A stretch of 64,000 bases of DNA from an uncultured Pelagibacteraceae bacterium (GCA_902582845.1 CACHTQ010000003.1:1-64000); one strand, 5' to 3'; shown: positions 39,932 through 51,583, counted from the stretch's first letter. Made by a program: numbers and translations. The notes: a model not told the origin generated them from the sequence alone.

Positions 39932-40849
39932 CTATTTTTTATAAGAGTTATTTGATTTTATTTTTAAAATTTGACCTATTTCGTTTCCAAGCTTTTTAAA
40001 ATTTTCTGAACTGTCAGATTTTTTTTCATAAAATCTTTGTGACCCATCTAATGAAAAAAGCTCTGCTTCCACTGTAATTTTATTTTTCTCTATTTTAGAA
40101 TAAATACCAATGGCCGTTTCGCAATCTCCTTCTAAAATTTTTAGAATATTTCTCTCAGCATGAGCTCTTTTATAAGTCTCTTGATGATTAATTTTTTTTA
40201 ACATTGAAATTATATCTTTATCATTTTCTCTACACTGTATAGCAATTATACCTTGACCTGCACTTGGAATCATTTCCTCAACAGAAAAGATTTCAGAAAT
40301 TTTATCTTCTAATTTTAAATATTTTACTCCAGCATAAGATAAAATTATTGCATCGTATTCACCATCCATTAATTTTTTTATTCTAGTATCAACGTTCCCT
40401 CTTATAAGTTTACAGGAAACATCTGGTCTAATTTTTTTAATTTGAAATTGACGTCTATAAGAAGATGTTCCAATAACAGCATTTTGTTTTAAGTCTTTAA
40501 ATTTTTTCTTCCCATTAATTATTATAATTTCTCTTGCATCGGTTCTTTCAAGAAATGTATCTGTTAAAAGACCCTTGGTCTCAATTGCTGGCATATCTTT
40601 AAGCGCGTGAACGGCGATATCAATATTATTGTTTTGAAGTTCCTGTTCAATGCTACTTGAAAACAACCCTTTGCCACCAACATCAGATAATCTTGTATCT
40701 TGTAGCTCATCACCTTTAGTAGAAATTTTTTCAATATTTATATCCTGATCAATAAAATCAGTTATCTCAATAATTTTCTCTTTTACTTTTTGAGCATATA
40801 ACAATGCTAGTTTACTTCCTCGAGATCCAATTTTTATTTTCTTTTTCAT
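39932..40849 (-). CDS. hemC: Porphobilinogen deaminase
   Basis: IGSRGSKLALLYA, HALKDMPA, GDCETAIG. Confidence 0.95.
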   Translation of the reverse strand: MKKKIKIGSRGSKLALLYAQKVKEKIIEITDFIDQDINIEKISTKGDELQDTRLSDVGGKGLFSSSIEQELQNNNIDIAVHALKDMPAIETKGLLTDTFLERTDAREIIIINGKKKFKDLKQNAVIGTSSYRRQFQIKKIRPDVSCKLIRGNVDTRIKKLMDGEYDAIILSYAGVKYLKLEDKISEIFSVEEMIPSAGQGIIAIQCRENDKDIISMLKKINHQETYKRAHAERNILKILEGDCETAIGIYSKIEKNKITVEAELFSLDGSQRFYEKKSDSSENFKKLGNEIGQILKIKSNNSYKK

Positions 40850-40904
40850 AAAAAAATCATTTCTTACTTGTATTGGGATTGTACAATTATTAAAAACTAT
40901 TTGA

Positions 40905-41978
40905 ATGAATAAAAAACCCCTAATTCTTGGAATAGAAACCAGCTGCGATGAAACTGCAGCATCTTTAATTTCGCAAAATGACCAAGGAATACCAGTAATT
41001 CTCTCTAATGTTGTTTCTAGCCAAACGGAAGTGCATAAAAAATTTGGTGGAGTAGTTCCTGAACTTGCTGCAAGATCCCATTTAGAAAAAATTGATTGGA
41101 TCGTTCAAAAGGCTTTAGATGAAAGTGGAAAAAAAATAGATGAAATAGATGCAGTTGCTGCAACAGCCGGACCGGGACTAGTTGTTTGTTTATCAGTTGG
41201 ATTAAGTTTTGGTAAAACTTTCGCAAATTTAATTAAAAAACCATTTATTGCCGTAAATCATTTAGAAGGTCATGCTTTAAGTCCTAGATTAAATTCAGGA
41301 TTAGATTATCCATATTTATTTTTGTTAATTTCAGGTGGGCATTCACAATTTTTGAATGTTCAAGGACTTGGAAGTTACAAAAGATTAGGCACAACCATAG
41401 ATGATGCTTTAGGAGAAGCATTTGATAAAACTGCAAAATTATTAGGAATAGAATTTCCAGGAGGACCCAAAATTGAGGTTTTTGCTAATAAAGGAAATCC
41501 TGAAAGATATGAGCTTCCAAAACCAATTATTAATAGAGGGGGGTGTAATTTGTCCTTTGCCGGCTTGAAGACAGCTGTCTTAAAAAAATCAAAAAAAATC
41601 AAAACAGAACAAGATAAATTTGATTTAGCAGCTTCTTTTCAAAAAACTATAATAGAAATCCTCTATAAGAAAACAAAAATTGCTTTTTTAGAGTTCGAAA
41701 AGCAAAATGATTTGAAAAAAAAAATTTTTGTTGTCGCTGGTGGTGTTGCAGCTAACAAAAAAATTAGATCAATGTTAATTAATCTATGTAAAGAAAAAAA
41801 TTATGAAAGCATATTTCCTCCAATAGAACTCTGTGGTGATAATGCTGCAATGATAGGACTGGTAGGTTTAGAAAAATTTAAATTAAAACAATTCAATCAT
41901 TTAAATTATCCAGCAAAACCAAGATGGCCATTAGATGAAAATGCTAATTTTTTAAAGGGATCAGGAGTAAAATTATAA
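40905..41978 (+). CDS. tsaD: tRNA threonylcarbamoyladenosine biosynthesis protein TsaD
   Basis: LGIETSCDETAASL, NHLEGHAL, ISGGHSQF, FAGLKTA. Confidence 0.95.
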   Translation: MNKKPLILGIETSCDETAASLISQNDQGIPVILSNVVSSQTEVHKKFGGVVPELAARSHLEKIDWIVQKALDESGKKIDEIDAVAATAGPGLVVCLSVGLSFGKTFANLIKKPFIAVNHLEGHALSPRLNSGLDYPYLFLLISGGHSQFLNVQGLGSYKRLGTTIDDALGEAFDKTAKLLGIEFPGGPKIEVFANKGNPERYELPKPIINRGGCNLSFAGLKTAVLKKSKKIKTEQDKFDLAASFQKTIIEILYKKTKIAFLEFEKQNDLKKKIFVVAGGVAANKKIRSMLINLCKEKNYESIFPPIELCGDNAAMIGLVGLEKFKLKQFNHLNYPAKPRWPLDENANFLKGSGVKL

Positions 41979-42391
41979 TGCAATATTGGTTACTTAAATC
42001 AGAACCTGATGTTTGGTCAATTGATCAGCAAAAAAAAGCTGGTGTAAAAGGTGCGCCTTGGGATGGTGTAAGAAACTATCAGGCAGCTAAGAATTTAAAA
42101 ACTATGAAAAAGGGTGATCAATGTTTTTTTTATCACTCAAATATTGGAAAAGAAATTGTAGGAATTGTAGAAGTTGTTAAAGAACATTACATTGATAAAA
42201 CAGATAAATCAGGAAGATTTGTTGCGGTGACTGTTAAATTTTTGAAAAAACTTGATAATCCTGTATCTTTAGATGAGATTAAAAAAAACAAGGATTTAAG
42301 CCATTTATCTTTAATTAAACAAAGTAGATTATCTGTAATGCCTATTGACTCTAAAAGCTGGAAGCTTTTAAATAAAATGAGTAAATATTAA
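41978..42391 (+). CDS. EVE-domain protein
   Basis: [41 protein letters not shown]. Confidence 0.92.
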   Translation: MQYWLLKSEPDVWSIDQQKKAGVKGAPWDGVRNYQAAKNLKTMKKGDQCFFYHSNIGKEIVGIVEVVKEHYIDKTDKSGRFVAVTVKFLKKLDNPVSLDEIKKNKDLSHLSLIKQSRLSVMPIDSKSWKLLNKMSKY

Positions 42392-42399
42392 AAAAAAAT

Positions 42400-44487
42400 A
42401 TGCCAAAAAAAAAGAAATCAAAAAAGAATAAGGCTAAAAAAATAAAGAAAAAAAAAACTTCTAAAAAAAGAGGAAAAATAAAAAGAGTTTCAAAAACTAA
42501 AAGAACTTCTGTCAAAAGATCTAAAAAGAAAAATATTGATAAAATATCATCTAATGAGCAAATTATTAAAACTAAACCTGAATGGGTGAAAAGAAGTTTA
42601 GCGAATAAAGCTCAGTATCAAAAAAAATATTCTGATTCTATTAAAAATAATAATTCATTTTGGAAAAAGGAAGGAAAGAGGATTACTTGGATAAAACCTT
42701 ACAAAAAAATTAAAGATGTTAAATATAGTAAAGACGAAGTTAGAATTAAATGGTTTGAAGACGGTACTTTAAACGCATCTGCTAATTGCATTGATCGTCA
42801 TTTAAAAGATAAAAAAGACAAAACTGCAATTATTTGGGTAGGAGATGATCCTAAAGACACTCAAAAAATTTCTTATAAACAATTACATCAAAAGGTTTCA
42901 AAGGCTGCAAATGGTCTTAAAAAACTTGGAATACAAAAAGGTGATCGCGTTACTATTTATCTGACTATGATACCTGAATTAGCGATCTTGATGTTAGCTT
43001 GTGCAAGAATAGGTGCCGTGCACTCAATAATTTTTGGTGGTTTCTCTGCAGAATCAATTTCAGGAAGAGTTAATGATTGTAAATCCGAATACATAATTAC
43101 AGCTGATGAAGGAATAAGAGGAGGTAAAACTATTCCTTTAAAAGCGACAACAGATGAAGCTTTATCTAATTGTCCAGATGTTAAAAAATGTATTGTAGTA
43201 AAGAGAACTGGTAATTACGTGTACTGGGAACAAGGTCGAGATGTTTGGTATCACGACTTAATTAAAGACGTGCCAAGTCATTGTGAACCTGAGGAAATGA
43301 ATGCGGAAGATCCTTTGTTTATTCTTTATACATCTGGATCAACAGGAAAACCGAAAGGAGTTTTGCATACCACTGGGGGATATATGGTTTATGCTTCCAT
43401 GACTCATCAATATATTTTTAATTACAAACCAAATGATATTTATTGGTGCACAGCAGATATTGGGTGGGTCACAGGTCATAGTTATATAATTTATGGGCCG
43501 TTAGCAAATGGTGCTACTACTATTATGTTTGAAGGTGTTCCAAATTATCCAGATAGCTCGAGATGGTGGCAGATAGTAGATAAATACAAAGTAAATACTT
43601 TTTATACGGCACCAACAGCCATAAGGGCCTTAATGAGAGAGGGTGATGGCCCAGTTAATAAAACTTCAAGAAAATCTTTAAAACTACTAGGAACTGTTGG
43701 TGAACCCATAAATCCAGAGGCATGGATGTGGTATTACAAAACTGTTGGTAATTCAAAATGTCCAATAGTTGATACATGGTGGCAAACAGAGACGGGAGGA
43801 ATTCTTATATCACCACAAACTGGAGCTATTCCACTTAAACCTGGATCAGCAACAAAACCTTTTTATGGAATAAAACCAGTATTAGTTAATAAGGATGGCA
43901 AAGAAATAAAAGGTGAAGGTGAAGGTAGACTTTGTATAGCTCAATCTTGGCCTGGTCAAATGAGAACAGTATACGGTGATCATCAAAGATTTATTGATAC
44001 ATATTTTTCTCAATTTGATGGAAAATATTTCACTGGAGATGGATGTAAAAGAGATAAAGATGGTTACTATTGGATAACTGGTAGAGTTGATGATGTGATT
44101 ATTGTTTCTGGTCATAATCTTGGTACTGCTGAAATTGAAAGCGCATTTGTAGCACATCCCAAAGTAGCCGAAGCGGCAGTGGTTGGATATCCTCATGATA
44201 TCAAAGGAAATGGGTTGTACTGTTATGTTACTTTAAATGCTGGAGAGAGCGAGACAGGCGATTTGGATAGAGAACTAAAACTTTGGGTAAGAAAACAAAT
44301 AGGACCTTTAGCAACACCAGATCTAATTCATTTTACCCCAGGACTTCCAAAAACAAGATCTGGAAAAATTATGAGAAGAATTTTAAGAAAGATCGCAGCA
44401 AACGAGCATGGTCAACTAGGTGATACAACTACTCTTGCTGATCCAGGTGTAGTCGATAGCTTAGTTGAAAATAGAAAAAATATCTAA
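42400..44487 (+). CDS. acs: Acetyl-CoA synthetase with lysine-rich N-terminal extension
   Basis: [62 protein letters not shown]. Confidence 0.95.
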   Translation: MPKKKKSKKNKAKKIKKKKTSKKRGKIKRVSKTKRTSVKRSKKKNIDKISSNEQIIKTKPEWVKRSLANKAQYQKKYSDSIKNNNSFWKKEGKRITWIKPYKKIKDVKYSKDEVRIKWFEDGTLNASANCIDRHLKDKKDKTAIIWVGDDPKDTQKISYKQLHQKVSKAANGLKKLGIQKGDRVTIYLTMIPELAILMLACARIGAVHSIIFGGFSAESISGRVNDCKSEYIITADEGIRGGKTIPLKATTDEALSNCPDVKKCIVVKRTGNYVYWEQGRDVWYHDLIKDVPSHCEPEEMNAEDPLFILYTSGSTGKPKGVLHTTGGYMVYASMTHQYIFNYKPNDIYWCTADIGWVTGHSYIIYGPLANGATTIMFEGVPNYPDSSRWWQIVDKYKVNTFYTAPTAIRALMREGDGPVNKTSRKSLKLLGTVGEPINPEAWMWYYKTVGNSKCPIVDTWWQTETGGILISPQTGAIPLKPGSATKPFYGIKPVLVNKDGKEIKGEGEGRLCIAQSWPGQMRTVYGDHQRFIDTYFSQFDGKYFTGDGCKRDKDGYYWITGRVDDVIIVSGHNLGTAEIESAFVAHPKVAEAAVVGYPHDIKGNGLYCYVTLNAGESETGDLDRELKLWVRKQIGPLATPDLIHFTPGLPKTRSGKIMRRILRKIAANEHGQLGDTTTLADPGVVDSLVENRKNI

Positions 44488-45128
44488 AATTTTATTCTTT
44501 CATTAAATTCTTTTTTTACGACATCCCATTTTAAAATCACAGAGTTTAAAACTATTTTGCGATCTAAGGTTTTTAAATCTTCTGCAATTGGTGCCCACTT
44601 ATATAAAGATAAAGCGCTAGGATTAAATGGTAAATCATTGTGATGATCATCCCAATTAATATTTTGTATTCTTTCATCAAAACTTTTTTTTGCATTTTCG
44701 ATGATATCAATTGGCATCTTATTTGAAGTTTCATCATCTAAAATTTTTAAAAAAATTTCTTTTGCTTTCTCGGTGTCTTGGTAATTAAAATTCACTTTCA
44801 ATTTTGAAAACGTAAACAATGTAAGATCTTGAAGAGCAACTGCATAAATGTTCCACTTGGCCAAATTTACTGAGTCCATAAAAGTATCGTTCTCAAAATG
44901 AAGAACATACCTGGTCCCCATCCTCGTTTTGAGGTAGCCGTATAAAGTAACCTGACTCACCCAGGCAGATTTTGTTTGAATAAAAGTTTCAAGTTCATCT
45001 AAATTGCTAATTTTCCCTTTGGGAACAAAGGCTTTAAACATAGCGAAGAGATAAGTCTTAAAATCATGCCAAGTTAAGTCTCTCCAAGTTAATTTGTATT
45101 TTCCCATAAAAAGCCCTATTTTTGACAC
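44484..45128 (-). CDS. Conserved hypothetical protein
   Basis: Intact ORF in convergent orientation to acs; no confident family. Confidence 0.6.
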   Translation of the reverse strand: MSKIGLFMGKYKLTWRDLTWHDFKTYLFAMFKAFVPKGKISNLDELETFIQTKSAWVSQVTLYGYLKTRMGTRYVLHFENDTFMDSVNLAKWNIYAVALQDLTLFTFSKLKVNFNYQDTEKAKEIFLKILDDETSNKMPIDIIENAKKSFDERIQNINWDDHHNDLPFNPSALSLYKWAPIAEDLKTLDRKIVLNSVILKWDVVKKEFNERIKF

Positions 45129-45232
45129 TTATAGCTAGAAAAGGCTAGTAAATTTACCAATTTTAACACTTTAAATCTATTTTATAATCGTTATGGTTTT
45201 CGCCAGTTATAACTAAAAAGAGAGAGGTATAA

Positions 45233-45493
45233 ATGTCAAAACAAGAACAACACTGGGAAAAGTCCAAGGGTTTGCTAATGATGACGTTAGCTATTTGGTT
45301 TGTTTTCTCAATTGGCATCTTCCTATTCGGGGCTGAAATGAACGAAGTTACGGGACCCTTTGGTTATCCGTTAACTTATTGGTTCACATGTCAAGGTTCT
45401 CTTGGAATTTTCGTAATACTAATTTTCTGGTTTGCGAATAGACAAGAAAAAATTGATGAAGAGTTCGGCTTTAGTGAAAGAGGAGATGACTAA
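45233..45493 (+). CDS. DUF4212 sodium/solute symporter small subunit
   Basis: Two-TM protein immediately upstream of symporter; FGYPLTYWFTCQGSLGIFVILIFWFANRQEKID. Confidence 0.88.
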   Translation: MSKQEQHWEKSKGLLMMTLAIWFVFSIGIFLFGAEMNEVTGPFGYPLTYWFTCQGSLGIFVILIFWFANRQEKIDEEFGFSERGDD

Positions 45494-47307
45494 TGATTAA
45501 AGGTAATTTTATAGACAATTTACCTAAAGTTTATGGAATCTATACGGGTGGTTTTTTAGGTTTCATAATCATTATGTCGATTGCCGAGCAGATGGGTATG
45601 ACAGCGAAAACAATTGGTATTTGTTTCGTTGCCTTCACAGTAGCCATCTATGCTATAATTGGTTATCTATCACGTACAGCTCAAGCTGATGCGTATTACG
45701 TAGCTGGAAGACAAGTACCAACCGTGTTCAACGGAATGGCGACAGCAGCAGACTGGATGTCTGGTGCATCATTCGTTGCAATGGCAGGTGGTATTTACTT
45801 TAAAGGTTACGGTTATATGGCACTACTTGTAGGTTGGACTGGTGGATATGTATTAGTTGCATCACTATTAGCACCTTACTTAAGAAAATTCGGCTGTTAC
45901 ACAGTTCCAGATTTTATTGGTACAAGATACGGTGGTAATTTAAGTAGATTTATGGCGGTAGTAGTTTTAACTGTTGCTTCATTTACTTACGTGACTGCAC
46001 AAATCAACGCCACAGGTACAATTGCATCTGTTGCACTTGATATTCCATTCCAATACGCTGTATACGTTGGACTTATAAGTATTTTACTTTGTTCAATGCT
46101 TGGTGGTATGAGAGGGGTAACTTGGACACAGGTAGCTCAATATATCGTACTAATCATAGCTTACTTATTACCAGTATTCTGGATCAGTAACAAAATGGGT
46201 GCGGGCTTCTTCCCTCACTTCATGTTAGCTGATGAAGTTTCTAGAATAGCTGAATTAGAGGCTCAGTTTGGTTTTGTTAAAAACTCAGCTGAAAATCTAA
46301 AAGAAGTGCCAAAAGGTTTGGCTGGAATAACTAAAGCTCACTCAGCGGTGAACGCAACACCTTGGGCATTTATTTCATTAGCGTTAGCGATGATGATGGG
46401 AACAGCTTCATTGCCTCACGTTATGATGAGATATTTTACTACTCCAAGTGTAAAAGCTGCTAGAAAATCAGTAGGTTGGTCATTATTCTTTATCTTCCTA
46501 CTTTATTCTTCTGCTCCAATGTTAGCGACACTATCTAAGTTGTCATTGATTGATCCGTCACTACCAACAGGTATTATCGGTAAATCAATAGCTGAAGTTC
46601 AATCGATAGATTGGTATCAAAACTGGAACCAAGCAAACTTAATGTTTGTAAGCGACTTTAACGGAAATGGAACTCTTGAGTTAAATGAGTTTTTCATGGG
46701 TGGTAAAGCCGTTGTGTTAGCAACTCCAGAAATAGCTGGATTACCATATGTAATCTCAGGTCTGGTTGCTGCTGGAGGTATGGCTGCTGCCATGTCAACA
46801 GCCGATGGTTTGATTTTAGCAATTGCAAACGCAATCTCACACGATGTTTACTATAAGATCATCGATCCAAAAGCTGAGACTGCTAAAAGACTAGTTGTTG
46901 CAAGGGTATTACTTGTAGTAATTGGTTTTGCAGGAGCAACAATCGCAGCTCTTGAGATTCAAGGTATCTTAGGTTCAGTAATCTGGGCTTTTGACTTTGC
47001 GATGTCAGGACTATTCTTCCCACTTGTACTTGGTGTATGGTGGAAGAGAGCTAACAAAGAAGGTGCTATTGCTGGTATGTTCTTAGGATTAGTTTCTGGT
47101 GCTGCTTACCTAGTTTGGGTAAGAACAGGCGGAAGTGGATTCTTAGGAATTACACAGTTAACGTTTGGTATCTTTGGTTCAGCTGTCAGCTTAGTAGCAA
47201 TGGTTGTGGTGAGTTTAATGACTCAAGCACCAAACGCTGCAACGCAGAAAATGGTTGATGAGGTTCGTGTACCAGCTGGTAAATCGATCCTTGGCAAACA
47301 ACACTAA
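45493..47307 (+). CDS. Sodium:solute symporter (ActP/VC_2705-like)
   Basis: YYVAGRQVPTVFNGMATAADWMSGASF, SLPHVMMRYFTTP. Confidence 0.92.
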   Translation: MIKGNFIDNLPKVYGIYTGGFLGFIIIMSIAEQMGMTAKTIGICFVAFTVAIYAIIGYLSRTAQADAYYVAGRQVPTVFNGMATAADWMSGASFVAMAGGIYFKGYGYMALLVGWTGGYVLVASLLAPYLRKFGCYTVPDFIGTRYGGNLSRFMAVVVLTVASFTYVTAQINATGTIASVALDIPFQYAVYVGLISILLCSMLGGMRGVTWTQVAQYIVLIIAYLLPVFWISNKMGAGFFPHFMLADEVSRIAELEAQFGFVKNSAENLKEVPKGLAGITKAHSAVNATPWAFISLALAMMMGTASLPHVMMRYFTTPSVKAARKSVGWSLFFIFLLYSSAPMLATLSKLSLIDPSLPTGIIGKSIAEVQSIDWYQNWNQANLMFVSDFNGNGTLELNEFFMGGKAVVLATPEIAGLPYVISGLVAAGGMAAAMSTADGLILAIANAISHDVYYKIIDPKAETAKRLVVARVLLVVIGFAGATIAALEIQGILGSVIWAFDFAMSGLFFPLVLGVWWKRANKEGAIAGMFLGLVSGAAYLVWVRTGGSGFLGITQLTFGIFGSAVSLVAMVVVSLMTQAPNAATQKMVDEVRVPAGKSILGKQH

Positions 47308-47316
47308 ATAATCTTT

Positions 47317-47344
47317 TTAAGGGGCGATTAATTTCGCCCCTTTT
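47317..47344 (+). terminator. Rho-independent terminator after symporter
   Basis: AAGGGGCGA-ttaatt-TCGCCCCTTTT. Confidence 0.85.
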
Positions 47345-47376
47345 AATTTCGATCTTTTTCCAATATAAATTTCTCA

Positions 47377-47721
47377 ATGTCAGCTAACTTTCATCCTTTA
47401 GTATATATAATTGACTATATTCTTGGGGTAATCATGTGGACTTTAATTGGAAGGGTTGCAATGAATATTTTTCAAAGAGAAGATTCTCAATTTTTTTTTA
47501 TGAGAGTCTTTGTTAAATTTACTAATCCTTTGATCAACTTATTTAAACCTATAACTCCATCTTTTATCATACAACCAATCGTACCTCTTTACGTTGCTTG
47601 GTTTTTTTTCATGATAAGGTTTTACTTTATGCCTTGGGTTCTAGGATACTCAGTGATGGGCATGTTGTCATTTCCATTAGAAAGTGAGATTTCAAGACAA
47701 ATTTATCAATTTTTTAATTAA
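47377..47721 (+). CDS. Membrane protein (YggT-like), hypothetical
   Basis: TNPLINLFKPITPSFIIQPIVPLYVAWFFF. Confidence 0.6.
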   Translation: MSANFHPLVYIIDYILGVIMWTLIGRVAMNIFQREDSQFFFMRVFVKFTNPLINLFKPITPSFIIQPIVPLYVAWFFFMIRFYFMPWVLGYSVMGMLSFPLESEISRQIYQFFN

Positions 47722-47761
47722 ATTAGATTTTAAAATTTGGTACTAGTTAATTTAATAATCT

Positions 47762-48421
47762 ATGAAAAAAATACAAATTTCCCCCTCAATATTATCTGCT
47801 GACTTTAGTCAACTAGGAAATGAAATTAAAAGACTCGAGGATGCAGGGGCAGATATGATACATGTTGATGTAATGGATGGTCACTTCGTTCCCAATTTAA
47901 CTATTGGACCTCCAGTCATTAAAACTCTTAGAAAGCATTCAGAATTAACTTTTGATGTGCACTTGATGATTTCACCTGTCCATAAATATATAAAAGATTT
48001 TGCAGATGCAGGAGCTGATATAATTACTATACACCCTGAAGCTACTGATAATTTAGCAGAATCAATTAAACATATTAAAAGTTTTAAAAAGAAGGTTGGT
48101 ATTTCTCTAAATCCAAATACCGAGATCAACATAATCGAAAATGAGTTAAAAAACGTGGATTTGATTTTAGTTATGAGTGTTTATCCAGGTTTTGGAGGTC
48201 AGAAATTTATTCCTGACGTCATTAAAAAAATTGAATTATTAAAAAAAATAAAAGATGATAAAAATTATAAGTACGACATTGAAGTAGATGGAGGAATAAA
48301 TTTTTCAAATTCAAAAGATGTAATAAACGCAGGCGCAAATATTCTTGTATCAGGAACTACAATATTTAAAGAAAACAACGGAAACATTAAAAAGAATATA
48401 GAAACACTTAAAGAAGTGTAG
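47762..48421 (+). CDS. rpe: Ribulose-phosphate 3-epimerase
   Basis: ISPSILSADFSQLG, HVDVMDGHFVPNLT, VMSVYPGFGGQKF. Confidence 0.95.
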   Translation: MKKIQISPSILSADFSQLGNEIKRLEDAGADMIHVDVMDGHFVPNLTIGPPVIKTLRKHSELTFDVHLMISPVHKYIKDFADAGADIITIHPEATDNLAESIKHIKSFKKKVGISLNPNTEINIIENELKNVDLILVMSVYPGFGGQKFIPDVIKKIELLKKIKDDKNYKYDIEVDGGINFSNSKDVINAGANILVSGTTIFKENNGNIKKNIETLKEV

Positions 48422-48422
48422 A

Positions 48423-50048
48423 ATGCTGTTAGATGGATTTTTTGAAACTTTAAATGATTTTAAAGAAATAATAAAAAAAAAATTCAGAGCTATTTATCAA
48501 AATTCAAGTTTATACGAAAAAAAGATTTCTAAAACTTTTGATAATGAATTCATATACAAACCAAGTCCTCACTTACTTTCATCGATAATCAAATACCAAA
48601 ATAAGAAATATAAGATTGAAGATTTTGAACTAGAGAAGGTTTGGAATACACAAATGAAATCAAAAGATTTTGAAAAATTAAATAATTTTTTTTGGTTTTT
48701 TAGTCTTGATTTAAAATCTTCAAAAAAATCAGTTCAAGAAGTTATCTTAAATTGGATTAATAAAAACAATAAATTTAAAAAAAAGAGTTGGGAATTTAAT
48801 ATTACTGCAAAAAGAATAATTTCGTGGTTATCTAACCACCAACTTTCTTATAACGAAAGTGATAAAGAATATAGATCAATTTTTGATCACATGATTCAAA
48901 AACAAACAAATCATTTATTAAATGAAATAAAAAACTCTAAAGATTTAGAAAACAAAATAATTGGTTGCTCAGCAATAATTTTAACTGGATTATGTTACAA
49001 AATTGAGAAAAACTATTTAAATATAGGTTTAAGTTATCTAAAAAAAATTATCAAGTCCTCAATAGATAACCAAGGTTTTACTAACTCACGGAATATAAAA
49101 CAGTTAATATTTTTTTTAAAATATTTCATAATTATTAGAGAATGGTTTAAAGAGTCACAAGTTGAAGTTCCAGAGCATATAGAAGAAAATATTTATTATT
49201 TTGGACAAAGTTATGCTTTGATAAGACAAAACCTAGACGTAGATCTTTTATTTAATGGTAATAATAAGTCTAATACTCATGATTTCGATCATTATTTAAG
49301 AAGACTTGGTTATAAATTTAAAAATGAAAATAAAGAGTGTGGTGGTTACATAATTTTAAAGAATAAAAAAATTTGTCTAGCAATGGATGTGGGATCTTCA
49401 CCAAATCCTAAGTATACTCAGGATTACCAGTCGGGCACCCTTTCATTTGAAATAATTTCAAACGGAAAGAAACTTATTACAAATTGTGGTTATTATAAAA
49501 AAAATAATCAAAAACTTAATGAGATATCAAAATCTTCAGCTGCGCACAGCACATTAACTATTGATGACAACTCCTCATGTAAATTTACAAAGAGAAAAGA
49601 TAAATTAATTTTAAAAACAGGTTTAAAAGTTGGTCAAAAAAATTCTATATTTGAGAGTAATTATTGGAAAATCAATGCTGCTCATGATGGATATTTTAAA
49701 AAATTTAAATCAATTCATGAGAGAAATATTGAATTTTTTCCTGAGCAAATGAAATTTGTTGGAAATGATAAGATTATTACGAAAAAAAATAATTTTAATT
49801 TCAAGTTTGACATTCGATTTCATTTAGAACCAAATATTAAATTAATGAAGACCCAAGATAATAAATCTATATTAATAGAATTAGAGGATGAGGGTTGGAA
49901 ATTTACTTGTGATAATTATGAAATTAATATTGATAATGGATTATACTTCGGTAATAAAAATACATATATTGAGAACCAAAATATTTTTATATCTGGCATA
50001 TTGAGTAATAATGAAGAGAACATTAAATGGGAAATTAAAAAGATATAA
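48423..50048 (+). CDS. Heparinase II/III family protein
   Basis: C-terminal beta-rich region with SSAAHSTLTIDDNSS and HDGYFKKFKSIHERNIEF. Confidence 0.85.
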   Translation: MLLDGFFETLNDFKEIIKKKFRAIYQNSSLYEKKISKTFDNEFIYKPSPHLLSSIIKYQNKKYKIEDFELEKVWNTQMKSKDFEKLNNFFWFFSLDLKSSKKSVQEVILNWINKNNKFKKKSWEFNITAKRIISWLSNHQLSYNESDKEYRSIFDHMIQKQTNHLLNEIKNSKDLENKIIGCSAIILTGLCYKIEKNYLNIGLSYLKKIIKSSIDNQGFTNSRNIKQLIFFLKYFIIIREWFKESQVEVPEHIEENIYYFGQSYALIRQNLDVDLLFNGNNKSNTHDFDHYLRRLGYKFKNENKECGGYIILKNKKICLAMDVGSSPNPKYTQDYQSGTLSFEIISNGKKLITNCGYYKKNNQKLNEISKSSAAHSTLTIDDNSSCKFTKRKDKLILKTGLKVGQKNSIFESNYWKINAAHDGYFKKFKSIHERNIEFFPEQMKFVGNDKIITKKNNFNFKFDIRFHLEPNIKLMKTQDNKSILIELEDEGWKFTCDNYEINIDNGLYFGNKNTYIENQNIFISGILSNNEENIKWEIKKI

Positions 50049-51583
50049 TGGGAAAAATTAGATCAGCTTTAATATCATTGTCTGATAAGTCTAATCTTAA
50101 GCCTTTATTACAAGAATTAAGGAGAAATAATATCAAAATAATTAGTTCTGGTGGAACATTTAGAGTAATTAAGAAACTTAAATTCAAATGCTTAGATGTT
50201 TCAGATTTTACAGGATTTAAGGAAATACTCAGCGGGAGAGTCAAAACCTTACACCCGAAAATACATGCTGGAATTTTAAACAAAAGAAATAATAAATCTC
50301 ACTCTAATGATATTAAAAAAAATAATTTTGAGAATATTGATTTAATAATAGTGAATTTCTATCCATTTGAAAATACGATCAAGCAAACAAAAAACCATTC
50401 AAAAATAATAGAAAAAATTGATGTTGGTGGACCAGCTATGGTCAGAGCTGCTGCCAAAAATTATAATGATGTGACTGTGATAACTTCTGTGGATCATTAT
50501 TCAGAACTTATAAATGAGTTAAAAAAAAATAAAGGTAGCACTTCTCTAAAATTTAGAGAAAAAATGTCTAGGTTGGCATTTAGTGAGACCGCCTATTACG
50601 ATGCTGTAATTTCAAACTATTTCAATAGATTTAACAATATCAATTTCCCTAAAAGAAAAATTCTTTACACTAATTTAATACAAAATCTTAGATATGGAGA
50701 AAATCCTCAACAAATGGGTGCTTTCTATTCTCAAAGTAAAGAAAATAGATTAGAGCAAATACATGGGAAAACTTTGAGTTATAATAATTACAATGATATT
50801 TTTGCAGCAATTACTATTTCAAAATCGCTACCGAAAAATACTGGTACAGTTATTGTCAAACATGGAAATCCTTGTGGTGTCTCAGCTTTAAAAAATAATT
50901 TAGATAGCTATAAATCAGCATTAGAGAGCGATCCAATAAGTGCATTTGGTGGTATTGTTTCATGTAACTATAAGGTTACTCAAAAAATCGCAGTAATGTT
51001 AAATAAAATTTTTCTTGAAGTAATTGTGGCTAATGGTTTTGATAAAAAAGCTTTAAAAATATTAAAATCGAAAAAAAATCTGAGGCTTATAGACTCATCA
51101 AAAATTTCTTTCAATCAAGTATGGAAATTTAACTCTTTTGATAATTTTACACTTATCCAATCAGAGGATAAAAAGATTTTTTCAAAGAAGGATTTTAGAG
51201 TTGTTTCAAAAAGAAAACCTAGTAAATCACAGCTTAATAATTTAATGTTTGCATTTAACGTCTGTCGTTACACAAAATCTAATGCTATTATTCTTGCTAG
51301 TAATAAATCTACTATCGGCATTGGATCTGGACAACCTAGTAGATTAGATAGTTGTGAGATTGCAATAAATAAAATGAATAAGTTTTCAAAAATCAAAAAT
51401 GAAATAGTAGCTGCATCAGATGCTTTTTTCCCATTTGTTGACGGAATAGAAAAATTAGTTCAGTCAGGAGCTAGTGCAATAGTTCAGCCAGCTGGATCAA
51501 TAAGAGATAAAGAAATTATAAAATTTGCAAACGAGACGAATACTGTTTTGGTTTTTTCAAAAACTCGTCATTTTAGACATTAG
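50048..51583 (+). CDS. purH: Bifunctional AICAR transformylase/IMP cyclohydrolase
   Basis: ALISLSDKSNLKPL, GGTFRVIKK, GRVKTLHPKIHAGIL, LRYGENPQQ, KHGNPCGVS. Confidence 0.95.
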   Translation: MGKIRSALISLSDKSNLKPLLQELRRNNIKIISSGGTFRVIKKLKFKCLDVSDFTGFKEILSGRVKTLHPKIHAGILNKRNNKSHSNDIKKNNFENIDLIIVNFYPFENTIKQTKNHSKIIEKIDVGGPAMVRAAAKNYNDVTVITSVDHYSELINELKKNKGSTSLKFREKMSRLAFSETAYYDAVISNYFNRFNNINFPKRKILYTNLIQNLRYGENPQQMGAFYSQSKENRLEQIHGKTLSYNNYNDIFAAITISKSLPKNTGTVIVKHGNPCGVSALKNNLDSYKSALESDPISAFGGIVSCNYKVTQKIAVMLNKIFLEVIVANGFDKKALKILKSKKNLRLIDSSKISFNQVWKFNSFDNFTLIQSEDKKIFSKKDFRVVSKRKPSKSQLNNLMFAFNVCRYTKSNAIILASNKSTIGIGSGQPSRLDSCEIAINKMNKFSKIKNEIVAASDAFFPFVDGIEKLVQSGASAIVQPAGSIRDKEIIKFANETNTVLVFSKTRHFRH

